From Alphaproteobacteria bacterium (GTDB taxonomy: Bacteria; Pseudomonadota; Alphaproteobacteria; CACIAM-22H2): 15,278 nucleotides of DNA. The DNA is taken from the NCBI GenBank assembly GCA_016869915.1, contig VGDA01000033.1:1-15278 (forward strand), in the 5' to 3' direction. Position numbers and translations under genes: made by a program. Below are positions 7,362-14,172 of the stretch, piece after piece (within the stretch, counting starts at the first letter, position 1; each line of letters opens with the position of its first letter). The notes below the pieces were generated by a model. That model was given only the letters and a program-made list of their open reading frames with translations, did not search any database and was not told where the DNA came from.

Positions 7362-8215
7362 TCGCGCTCGCGCCCTCCGCGGACCTGCTGCGCCGCATCT
7401 TCGCCTCGCCGATGGGCGCGATCGGCGGGGCGCTGCTCGCGATCGTGCTCTGCGCCGCGATCCTCGGGCCGCTGGTGGTCGCCGGCGATCCGCTGCGGCA
7501 GTTCCTGCGGCCCGACCGCATCTTCCTGCCGCCGGCCTCCGACGCGCTGTTCGGAACCGACAATCTGGGCCGCGACGTGCTGGCGCGGGTGCTCGCCGGC
7601 ATGCGCCTGTCGCTGGCGCTCGCCACGGCGGCGGTCGCCGTCGGCCTCGCCATCGGCGCCGCGCTCGGGGCCTTCGCCGGCCTGGTGGGCGGCATCGCCG
7701 ACCGAATCATCGTGCGCGCGATGGACGCGCTGATGGCCTTTCCGGTGCTGATCCTGGCGATCGCCGTCGCGGTGGCCTTCGGTCGCGGGCCGCAGGGCAT
7801 CGTCGTCGCGGTCGCCTTCGTGAACGTGCCGATCTTCGCGCGGCTGGCCCGCAGCCAGACGCTGCGCATCGTGGCCATGCCCTACATGACCGCGGCCGAG
7901 ATCCTGGGCTGCAGCCTGTGGCGCCGGCTGTGGCGCCACCTGATCCCGAACCTGTTCAATCCGCTGATCGTACAGGGCACGATCTCGCTGTCCTTCGCGG
8001 TGCTGATTGAGGCGGGGCTGTCCTTCCTCGGTCTCGGCGTGCAGGCGCCGCGTCCCGCGCTGGGGCTGATGATCGCCGAGGCGAAGGCGTTCATTGGCAT
8101 CGCGCCGCATCTGGTGCTGTTCCCGTCGCTCGGCATCGTGGCGATCGTCGTCGCCCTCAACCTGGTGGGCGATGCCTTCGCGGAAGCCACCGACCCGCGG
8201 CGCGCCCGCCCATGA
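7358..8215 (+). CDS. ABC transporter permease, DppC/OppC type
   Basis: The 285-residue partner permease starts with a membrane helix (~19-43), then a short periplasmic loop with the family motif FGTDNLGRDV (65-74). Further helices lie between 83 and 273. Its EAA loop is at ~177-199 (AAEILGCSLWRRLWRHLIPN), and FLGLGVQ (223-229) is typical of this subfamily. Start and stop both overlap their neighbours by 4 nt (ATGA), as expected for subunits needed in equal amounts. With the DppB-type subunit it forms the heterodimeric channel. Confidence 0.93.
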   Translation: MIALAPSADLLRRIFASPMGAIGGALLAIVLCAAILGPLVVAGDPLRQFLRPDRIFLPPASDALFGTDNLGRDVLARVLAGMRLSLALATAAVAVGLAIGAALGAFAGLVGGIADRIIVRAMDALMAFPVLILAIAVAVAFGRGPQGIVVAVAFVNVPIFARLARSQTLRIVAMPYMTAAEILGCSLWRRLWRHLIPNLFNPLIVQGTISLSFAVLIEAGLSFLGLGVQAPRPALGLMIAEAKAFIGIAPHLVLFPSLGIVAIVVALNLVGDAFAEATDPRRARP

Positions 8216-9189
8216 CGGCGCCGCTTCTGGCCGTCGAGCGGATGACGATCGGACGTCCCGGCGCCCCGCCGGTCGTCGCCGACATGTCCTTCCGCATCGG
8301 CGCCGGCGAGCGCCTGGCGCTGGTCGGCGAATCCGGCTCGGGCAAGACGATGAGCGCGCTCGCCGTCATCGGGCTGCTGCCGGCAGGGTTCCGCGTGACC
8401 GGCGGCGCCATCCGCTTCGACGGCGTCGCGGTCGATACCGCCGCGCCGGCGATGCGCGCGCGGCGCGGCAAGGACGTCGCGATCGTCTTCCAGGATCCCA
8501 TGACCTCGCTCAACCCGGTGATGCGCATCGGCGCGCAGATCGTCGAGGCGATCGAGGCGCATGATCCGGGGATCGATCGCGCCGCCGCGCGCCGCCGCGC
8601 GATCGAACTGCTCGACGCGGTGCGCATCGCCAAGGCCGCCGAGCGCGTCGACGCCTATCCGCACGAATTCTCGGGCGGGATGCGCCAAAGGGTCACGATC
8701 GCCATAGCGCTCGCCAACCGGCCCCGCCTGCTGATCGCCGACGAGCCGACCACCGCGCTCGACGTCACGACGCAGACCCAGATCCTGGCGCTGATGGACG
8801 AGCTGTGCCGCGCGCACGGGACGGGGCTGCTGCTGATCACCCATGATCTGGGCTTGGCCCAGTCGTGCTGCGACCGCATCTGCGTGCTCTACGGCGGACG
8901 GGTGATGGAGACAGGCCCGATCGCGCGGGTTCTCGCGCGACCCGATCATCCCTACACCGCGGCGCTGCTGCGCTCGGTGCCGCCCGGCGACCGCGACGTC
9001 GAATGGCTGGAGCCGATCGCCGGCGAACCGCCGCGCATCCAGGCCGACGGCCGGCGCTGCCGCTTCGCGGGCCGTTGCGCGCATCGCTTCGAGCGCTGCC
9101 TGTCGCACGACCCGGTGCCGGTCGCGACCGGTCCGGACGCGATGGCGGCATGCCATCTGTTGCAGCCGTCGGCGGGGCGTGGCCCATGA
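8212..9189 (+). CDS. ABC transporter ATP-binding protein, DppD/OppD type
   Basis: The 325-residue ATPase has Walker A GESGSGKT (39-46), Q-loop VFQDP (Q94), signature FSGGMRQR (153-160), Walker B LLIADEPT with E178, D-loop ALD, and H211. The C-terminal oligopeptide-transporter extension has HPYTAALL (246-253) and a cysteine set C283, C289, C296 and C314. This Cys pattern is common in DppD-like proteins and has been linked to an iron-sulfur cluster in some; whether it binds one here is inference. It pairs with the next ATPase to power import. The ATG overlaps the permease stop by 4 nt. Confidence 0.93.
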   Translation: MTAPLLAVERMTIGRPGAPPVVADMSFRIGAGERLALVGESGSGKTMSALAVIGLLPAGFRVTGGAIRFDGVAVDTAAPAMRARRGKDVAIVFQDPMTSLNPVMRIGAQIVEAIEAHDPGIDRAAARRRAIELLDAVRIAKAAERVDAYPHEFSGGMRQRVTIAIALANRPRLLIADEPTTALDVTTQTQILALMDELCRAHGTGLLLITHDLGLAQSCCDRICVLYGGRVMETGPIARVLARPDHPYTAALLRSVPPGDRDVEWLEPIAGEPPRIQADGRRCRFAGRCAHRFERCLSHDPVPVATGPDAMAACHLLQPSAGRGP

Positions 9190-10031
9190 GCCCGCCGGAC
9201 GCGCCGCCGCTCGAGCTGTCGCAGCTGTCGCTGCGCTATCCCGGTTCCGGCCGCGACGCGACGCCGGTGGTGCGCGCGGTGTCGCTGCGCTGCGACGCCG
9301 GGCGCACGCTGGGCCTCGTCGGCGAGTCGGGGTCGGGTAAGACGACGCTGGCGCGCGCCATCTTCGGCATGGTGCCGGCCGCGTCCGGCACGGTGCGCGT
9401 CTTCGGCCGCGAATGGACCGATCTCGACGCCGCCGCGCGCAAGCGCATGCGTCGGCGCGTGCAGATGGTGTTCCAGGACCCCTACGCCTCGCTCAACCCG
9501 ATGATGACGATCGGCGAGGCGATCGCCGAGCCGCTGGTCGTGCACGGGCTCGGCGACCGCGCGGCGCGCGCGGCGCGGGTCGGCGAACTGCTCGGCCTCG
9601 TCGGCCTGCCGGCGGATTACGCGTCGCGCTACCCGGCCCAGCTCTCCGGCGGCCAGCGGCAACGCGTCGCCATCGCCCGCGCGCTGTCGCCGGGGCCGGA
9701 GCTGCTGGTCTGCGACGAGCCGGTATCGGCGCTCGACGTCTCGGTGCAGGCGCAGATCCTGAACCTGCTCAAGAGCCTGCAGCAGCGCCTGGGCCTCGCG
9801 ATGCTGTTCATCTCGCACGATCTGGCGGTGATCCGCTTCATCGCGCATGCGATCGCCGTCATCCAGGAAGGCCGGATCGTCGAGCAGGGGCCGCGCGCCC
9901 AGGTCCTCGACGCGCCGCGCCATCCCTACACCCGCGCGCTCTTCGCCGCCGGACTGACGCGCAGCATCGGCGCGGCGGCGGCGGGCGCGGCCCGCATTCC
10001 CGACGACCCAGGCCTGGGGAGGACGACGTGA
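9186..10031 (+). CDS. ABC transporter ATP-binding protein, DppF/OppF type
   Basis: A 281-residue ATPase with Walker A GESGSGKT (46-53), Q97, signature LSGGQRQR (153-160), Walker B LLVCDEP with E178, and H211. The C-terminal HPYTRALF marks the oligopeptide-transporter subfamily. It lacks the cysteine-rich tail seen in its partner and is slightly shorter than many DppF proteins, ending soon after the HPYTRALF helix. Its start overlaps the partner ATPase (ATGA), and its stop overlaps the GTG start of the E1 alpha gene, so transporter and enzyme genes are translationally joined. Confidence 0.92.
   Translation: MSPPDAPPLELSQLSLRYPGSGRDATPVVRAVSLRCDAGRTLGLVGESGSGKTTLARAIFGMVPAASGTVRVFGREWTDLDAAARKRMRRRVQMVFQDPYASLNPMMTIGEAIAEPLVVHGLGDRAARAARVGELLGLVGLPADYASRYPAQLSGGQRQRVAIARALSPGPELLVCDEPVSALDVSVQAQILNLLKSLQQRLGLAMLFISHDLAVIRFIAHAIAVIQEGRIVEQGPRAQVLDAPRHPYTRALFAAGLTRSIGAAAAGAARIPDDPGLGRTT
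10016..10023 (+). promoter_or_regulatory. Ribosome-binding site deciding a GTG start
   Basis: GGGGAGGA lies 4 nt before GTG at 10028 and inside the DppF-type gene's last codons. It supports GTG, in a GTGA overlap, over the downstream ATG at codon 13 as the start of the E1 alpha gene. Confidence 0.7.
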
Positions 10032-10993
10032 CGGACACGACCGGACTGCAGCGCTTCCGGCGCATGGCGACGATGCGCGCCTTCGACGAGGCCTGTCTCG
10101 ACGCGCTGCGACGCGGCGAGATCCATGGCGAACTGCATATCGGCTTGGGCCAGGAAGCGGTCGCGGCCGGGATGGCCGAGGCGTTCGAGGCGCCCGATGC
10201 GGTGGTATCGACGCATCGCAACCATTTCCACGCCATCGCCAAGGGCGTCGACATGCGCGCGCTGCTGGCGGAGATCATGGAGAAGGAGACCGGCCTGTGC
10301 CGCGGCCGCGGCGGCCACATGCATCCCTTCGATCCGACGACGAATTTCTCGGCGACCGGCATCGTCGGCGCCTCGCTGCCGGTGGCGCTCGGCTACGCCT
10401 ATGGCTATCGCCTGCGCCGCCAGCGCGGCGTCGCCTTCGGGGTGACCGGTGACGGCGGGTCGCATACCGGCGGGTTCCACGAGACGCTGGTGATGGCGGG
10501 CGCGATGAAGCTGCCGCTGGTCGCGGTGGTGGAGAACAATTCGCTGGCGATCTCGGTGTCCTTCGACCAGGTCTCGCCGACGCGCACGATCGCGGAGCGC
10601 GCGGCCGCCTATGGCGCGCTGGGCCTGCTCGTCGACGGCACCGATGTCGACGCGGTCGCCGACGCCATGCGCAAGGCCGCCGACCACGCGCGCGGTGGCG
10701 GCGGGCCGGCGATCGTCGAAGCCACGTGCCACCGCTTCCGCGGCCATTTCGAGGGCGATCCCGACACCTATCGCGATCGCGACGAGAAGCGGCGCATCCG
10801 CGAGCGCTTCGACCCGCTGGCGCTCCATCGCGCGCGCCTGGAAAAGGACGGCGTCCCCGCCGCCGACCTTGCGGCGATCCTCGCCGAGGAGACGCAGCGC
10901 ATGAAGGCGATCCTCGCCGACGTGCGCGGCGACGCGCAGCCCGATCCGGCCGGCGCGCTGCGCTACAACTTCGCGACGGAGGACGCACGATGA
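10028..10993 (+). CDS. Thiamine-diphosphate-dependent dehydrogenase E1 component, alpha subunit (acetoin/2-oxo acid dehydrogenase type)
   Basis: The 321-residue protein has the E1-alpha fold. H63 lies in STHRNHFHAIAKG, RGRGGHMHP is at 92-100, and the ThDP/Mg motif starts at GDGG (141-144) and closes with ENNSLAIS (N170, N171). EATCHRFRGHFEGD is at 231-244. Its length matches AcoA-like or PDH E1-alpha subunits. It would decarboxylate a 2-oxo acid (or cleave an acyloin) with its beta partner in the next gene. No E2 acyltransferase or E3 dihydrolipoamide dehydrogenase is in the window, so it may borrow them from elsewhere or hand electrons to another acceptor. It uses a GTG start overlapping the ATPase stop. 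Confidence 0.88.
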   Translation: MTDTTGLQRFRRMATMRAFDEACLDALRRGEIHGELHIGLGQEAVAAGMAEAFEAPDAVVSTHRNHFHAIAKGVDMRALLAEIMEKETGLCRGRGGHMHPFDPTTNFSATGIVGASLPVALGYAYGYRLRRQRGVAFGVTGDGGSHTGGFHETLVMAGAMKLPLVAVVENNSLAISVSFDQVSPTRTIAERAAAYGALGLLVDGTDVDAVADAMRKAADHARGGGGPAIVEATCHRFRGHFEGDPDTYRDRDEKRRIRERFDPLALHRARLEKDGVPAADLAAILAEETQRMKAILADVRGDAQPDPAGALRYNFATEDAR

Positions 10994-12009
10994 GCGAGAC
11001 CGCGAACGACCGCGCCAACCGCACGGTGCCGTCCGTCATCGCGGCGGCGATCGGCCACGAGATGGCGGCCGATCCCGCGGTGCTGGCGCTGGGCGAGGAT
11101 GTCGGCAGGCTGGGCGGCGTCTTCGGCGCGACCAAGGGGCTGCAGGAGCGCTTCGGCGCCGAGCGCGTGTTCGACACGCCGATCGCCGAGATGGCCTTCA
11201 CCGGCATGGGTGTCGGCCTGGCGATGTCCGGCTTCCGGCCGATCGTCGAGATCATGTTCGTCGATTTCGTCGGCGTCTGCCTCGAGCAGGTCTTCAACGC
11301 CGCCGCCAAGATCCCGCTGATGTCCGGCGGCCGGCAGAAGATGCCGATCGTCTTCAAGACCGCGGGCGGGTGCATCGGCTCCGCCGCGCAGCATTCGCAG
11401 TGCCTGTGGGGGCTGTTCGCGCATCTGCCGGGGCTGAAGGTCGTCGCGCCGTGCAGCCCGCGCGACCATGCCGGGCTGATGGCGAGCGCGATCCAGTCCG
11501 ACGATCCGGTCGTGTTCATCGAGCACAAGGCGCTGCTGCTGCGCAAGCTGAAGGATTTCCGCCACAACCCGGACTTCCCCGATGAGCGCTTCGCGATCCC
11601 GCTGGGGCGCGCGGAGATCGTCCGCCCGGGCCGCGACGTCACGCTGGCCACGCTGAGCGCCAGCGTCGAATACGCGCTCGAGGCGGCGGAGATGGTCGCC
11701 GCGGAGGGCATCGACGCCGAGGTGATCGACCTGCGCACGGTCGTGCCGCTCGACGTCGACACGGTCGCGGCGTCGGCCGCCCGCACCGGGCGGCTGCTGG
11801 TCGTCGACGAGGACTATCTCAGCTTCGGCCTGTCGGCCGAGCTGGCGATGCGCGTCCTCGAAAAACTCGGCCCGTCGGCGCTGCGCCAGGTCTCGCGCCT
11901 CGCGGTGCCCGACATCGCGATCCCGGCCGCGCTCTCGCTCGAGCAGGCGGTCGTTCCGGGGCCCACGGCGATCGCGGCCCGCCTGCGCGGGATGTCGGCC
12001 GGTGCCTGA
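10990..12009 (+). CDS. Thiamine-diphosphate-dependent dehydrogenase E1 component, beta subunit
   Basis: The 339-residue E1-beta/transketolase-like subunit has LGEDVG (E36), DTPIAEMAFTGMGVGLAMSG with cofactor-activating E67, and AAQHSQCLWGLFAHLPGLKV with H135. The C-terminal domain contains VIDLRTVVPLD and LLVVDEDY. It forms the alpha2beta2 E1 with the preceding gene. GGAGGA at 10978-10983 precedes the ATG, which overlaps the alpha stop (ATGA). There is no lipoyl domain at the N-terminus, unlike some fused PDH E1-beta proteins. Its 3' end overlaps the AtzG-like gene by 8 nt, tying the E1 to the amidase module. The substrate is likely a 2-oxo acid product of the pathway; this is inference. Confidence 0.9.
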   Translation: MSETANDRANRTVPSVIAAAIGHEMAADPAVLALGEDVGRLGGVFGATKGLQERFGAERVFDTPIAEMAFTGMGVGLAMSGFRPIVEIMFVDFVGVCLEQVFNAAAKIPLMSGGRQKMPIVFKTAGGCIGSAAQHSQCLWGLFAHLPGLKVVAPCSPRDHAGLMASAIQSDDPVVFIEHKALLLRKLKDFRHNPDFPDERFAIPLGRAEIVRPGRDVTLATLSASVEYALEAAEMVAAEGIDAEVIDLRTVVPLDVDTVAASAARTGRLLVVDEDYLSFGLSAELAMRVLEKLGPSALRQVSRLAVPDIAIPAALSLEQAVVPGPTAIAARLRGMSAGA

Positions 12010-12211
12010 TCGCGCGGACGCGCCGCCCTTCGACGCCGCCGCCTATGTCGACGCGGCGTCGGTCGCGTGCGGCCTGAAGCTGTCGCCGGCGATGCGCGCA
12101 GGCGCGATCGCGAACATCGAGCGCACCAGCGCCTTCGCGCGGCTGCTCGACGACGAGGCCGGTCTGGCGCAGGCCGAACCCGCGCCGGTCTTCCGGCCCG
12201 GACCGCCATGA
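12002..12211 (+). CDS. AtzG/HpxX-like small subunit (DUF4089), partner of the AtzE-type amidase
   Basis: This 69-residue protein matches DUF4089 (AtzG) in layout: an acidic start, AAAYVDAASVACGLKLSP, helix MRAGAIANIERTSAFARLLDD (in parts), and a C-terminal PAPVFRPGPP tail. AtzG resembles GatC and wraps around the amidase AtzE, which depends on it for stability and activity. The start is a GTG inside the E1-beta stop region (8-nt overlap, GTGCCTGA). There is no strong ribosome site, so it likely relies on coupling to upstream translation. Its stop overlaps the amidase start as ATGA, suiting a 1:1 complex. It is easily missed because of its size and GTG start, but position and motif order make it secure. 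Confidence 0.88.
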   Translation: MPDRADAPPFDAAAYVDAASVACGLKLSPAMRAGAIANIERTSAFARLLDDEAGLAQAEPAPVFRPGPP

Positions 12212-13569
12212 GCGGCCCGCCGGCGGCGGAGCAGTCCGCGGTCGCGCGCGTCGAGGCGGCGCTGCGGCGGATCGAGGCCGCGCGATCCCTCAACGCCGCG
12301 ACGACGGTCCTCGCCGCACGTGCCCTGGCGCGCGCCGCGGCGCTCGACCGCGCGCGGTCGGACGGTGCGGCGCCGGGCCCGCTGCAGGGGGTTCCGTTCG
12401 TCGCGAAGAACCTCTTCGACGTCGCGGGCATCGTCACGCGCGCGGGGTCCGCGGCGACCGTCGGCGATGCGCCCGCACGCGCCGACGCCTTCTCGGTCGC
12501 GGCGCTCGAGCGCGCGGGCGCGGTGCTGGTCGCGACCACGAACATGGACGAGCTCGCCTATGGCTTCACCGGCGAGAACGGTCCCGACGGCGACACGCTC
12601 AATCCGTACGACGCCGCGCGGATCTCCGGCGGATCGAGCGCGGGCTCGGCCGCGCTGGTCGGCGCCGGCGTCGTCGATCTCGCGCTGGGCAGCGACACCA
12701 ACGGGTCGATCCGCGTGCCGTCGGCGCTGTGCGGCGCCTTCGGGCTGAAGGCGACCTATGGACGGCTGTCGCGCGGCGGCGCCTATCCCTTCGTCGCCAG
12801 CCTCGACCATGTCGGCCCCATCGCCGCCAACCCGCGGCTGCTGGCGGCGGCCTATGACGCGCTGCAGGGCGCCGATCCGCAGGATCCGACGCAGGTGCCG
12901 CGCGACATCGGGCCTGCGACGCCGCAGCTCGATGCCGGCATCTCCGGCCTGCGCGTCGGCATCCTCGGCGGATATTTCGCCGGACCGCTCGATCCCGATG
13001 CAGCCGCGGCGCTCGCCGCCGCGGCTGCGGTGCTTGGCGCCGGCGAAGCCGCGGAGCTGCGCCTGGCGGAGGCCGGGCGGGCCGCCGCCTTCGTGATCAC
13101 CACCAGCGAGGCGGGCCATCTCCATCGCGCGGCGCTGTCCCGCGATCCCGAAGCCTTCGGCCCGCTGGTGCGCGACCGCCTCGCGGCCGGCGCGCTCGCC
13201 CCGGCCGCGTGGTATCTCGCCGCGCAGAAGCTGCGCCGTCGGCTCGCCGAAGAGCTGTCGGCGCTGTTCGCGCGCTTCGACCTGCTGCTGGCGCCCGCGG
13301 TCCCTTGCGTCGCTCCGCCGCGCGGGGCCGAGACGATCACGGTCCAGGACCGGACGCTGCCTATGCGGCTCGCGGTCGGCATGTACACGCATCCGCTGAC
13401 CCCGACCGGCGTGCCCGTCGGCGTCGCGCCGCGCGCGGCGCGCGACGGCCTGTCGGTCGGCGTGCAGGTCGTGGCGCCGCCCTGGCACGAGGTCCACGTG
13501 CTGCGCGCCCTCGCGGCGCTCGACGCCGCCGGCTTCTCCCGCTCCGTCCGCATGGAGGTCACGCGATGA
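12208..13569 (+). CDS. AtzE/HpxY-type amidase (amidase-signature family)
   Basis: The 453-residue protein is an amidase-signature hydrolase with the Ser-cisSer-Lys triad: K67 in VPFVAKNLFDV, cis-Ser S143 in ISGGSSAGSAALV, and nucleophile S167 in GSDTNGSIRVPSALCG. The DTNGSIR form, with Asn in place of a usual Gly, is what I recall from AtzE-like enzymes. In the s-triazine pathway AtzE with AtzG hydrolyses 1-carboxybiuret to 1,3-dicarboxyurea. HpxY, the Klebsiella relative, is encoded with purine/oxalurate catabolism genes. Here it sits between AtzG- and AtzH-like genes with 4-nt overlaps on both sides. AtzD and AtzF are absent, so a cyanuric-acid route is not indicated; a carboxy-urea or oxalurate-type amide is more plausible. 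GatA is an alternative paralogue but no GatB is present. Confidence 0.9.
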   Translation: MSGPPAAEQSAVARVEAALRRIEAARSLNAATTVLAARALARAAALDRARSDGAAPGPLQGVPFVAKNLFDVAGIVTRAGSAATVGDAPARADAFSVAALERAGAVLVATTNMDELAYGFTGENGPDGDTLNPYDAARISGGSSAGSAALVGAGVVDLALGSDTNGSIRVPSALCGAFGLKATYGRLSRGGAYPFVASLDHVGPIAANPRLLAAAYDALQGADPQDPTQVPRDIGPATPQLDAGISGLRVGILGGYFAGPLDPDAAAALAAAAAVLGAGEAAELRLAEAGRAAAFVITTSEAGHLHRAALSRDPEAFGPLVRDRLAAGALAPAAWYLAAQKLRRRLAEELSALFARFDLLLAPAVPCVAPPRGAETITVQDRTLPMRLAVGMYTHPLTPTGVPVGVAPRAARDGLSVGVQVVAPPWHEVHVLRALAALDAAGFSRSVRMEVTR

Positions 13570-13958
13570 ACGACCCCGAGATCAACCTGCCCGAGATCGT
13601 CGCCGAGGTGCGCGCGGTGTTCGAGCGCTACGAGGCGGCGCTGCTCGCCAACGACGTGCCGGTGCTCGAGGAGCTGTTCTGGCGCTCGCCGCACACGATG
13701 CGCTACGGCGTCGGCGAGAACCTGCATGGCTGGGACCGGATCTCGGCCTTCCGGCGCGCCCGCAAGACCGGGGCCTTCAGGCGCGCGCTCGTCGACACGG
13801 TGATCACGACCTATGGCCGCGATTTCGCGACGGCGAACACCTTGTACCGGCGCGAAGGCTTCGACCGCGTCGGCCGCGAGAGCAAGGTCCTGATGCGTAC
13901 CGCCGCCGGCTGGCGCATCGTCAGCGCGCATGTGAGCCTGATCGGCGAGACGGTCTGA
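13566..13958 (+). CDS. AtzH/HpxZ-like protein (DUF3225, NTF2-like fold)
   Basis: This 130-residue protein matches DUF3225, with AVFERYEAALLANDVPVLEELFW (in parts, 17-39), MRYGVGENLHGWDRI (45-59), FRRAR, RDFATANTLYR and a C-terminal WRIVSAHVSL, typical of an NTF2-like cone fold. AtzH converts 1,3-dicarboxyurea to allophanate, and HpxZ is the Klebsiella equivalent encoded next to HpxY. GGAGGT at 13554-13559 gives a strong ribosome site, and its ATG overlaps the amidase stop (ATGA). It is the last gene of the operon. If the pathway passes through allophanate, the final step to ammonia and CO2 must be encoded elsewhere. Confidence 0.88.
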   Translation: MNDPEINLPEIVAEVRAVFERYEAALLANDVPVLEELFWRSPHTMRYGVGENLHGWDRISAFRRARKTGAFRRALVDTVITTYGRDFATANTLYRREGFDRVGRESKVLMRTAAGWRIVSAHVSLIGETV

Positions 13959-14172
13959 CGCCGCGCGCAACCGCATCCCGACCGCCATTTCGGCGGGCGC
14001 CTTCGTCGAATGCCGCGCACGACGCGTGACCGGCGCGCTTGATCCTCCGGATCGCGTTTCCGGGCGGTCAACAAAGCGTTAATCGCCGGGGCGGAATAAT
14101 GGGGGCGCATGCGGGCCGGGCGATGCGGCAGCCGCTGCGCCCCTTCGCACCCGGGGCAGGCGGGCGCGCGCG
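13959..14172. other. Intergenic region after the operon
   Basis: These 214 bp contain no convincing gene. They hold a small hairpin (13982-13996), a short dyad GATCC-TCC-GGATC (14041-14053), and an A/T-richer island around 14068-14100 (TCAACAAAGCGTTAATC and GGAATAATG) that probably contains the promoter of the secreted-protein gene. I could not place -35 and -10 boxes with normal spacing. Confidence 0.5.
13982..13996 (+). terminator. Weak hairpin, possible operon terminator
   Basis: CCGCC-ATTTC-GGCGG forms a 5-bp GC stem 23 nt after the AtzH-like stop. No T-run follows, so factor-independent termination is doubtful. Confidence 0.25.

Noticed and set aside
12208..13569. Glutamyl-tRNA amidotransferase subunit A (GatA) for the amidase
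   Set aside because: There is no GatB, the small neighbour fits DUF4089/AtzG better than GatC, and a DUF3225 gene follows directly. The DTNGSIR active-site form also fits AtzE-type enzymes.
12002..13958. Cyanuric acid (s-triazine) degradation cluster
   Set aside because: The AtzG, AtzE and AtzH types are present, but cyanuric acid hydrolase (AtzD) and allophanate hydrolase (AtzF) are not. The importer, pentein and HpxW-like genes point to another substrate.
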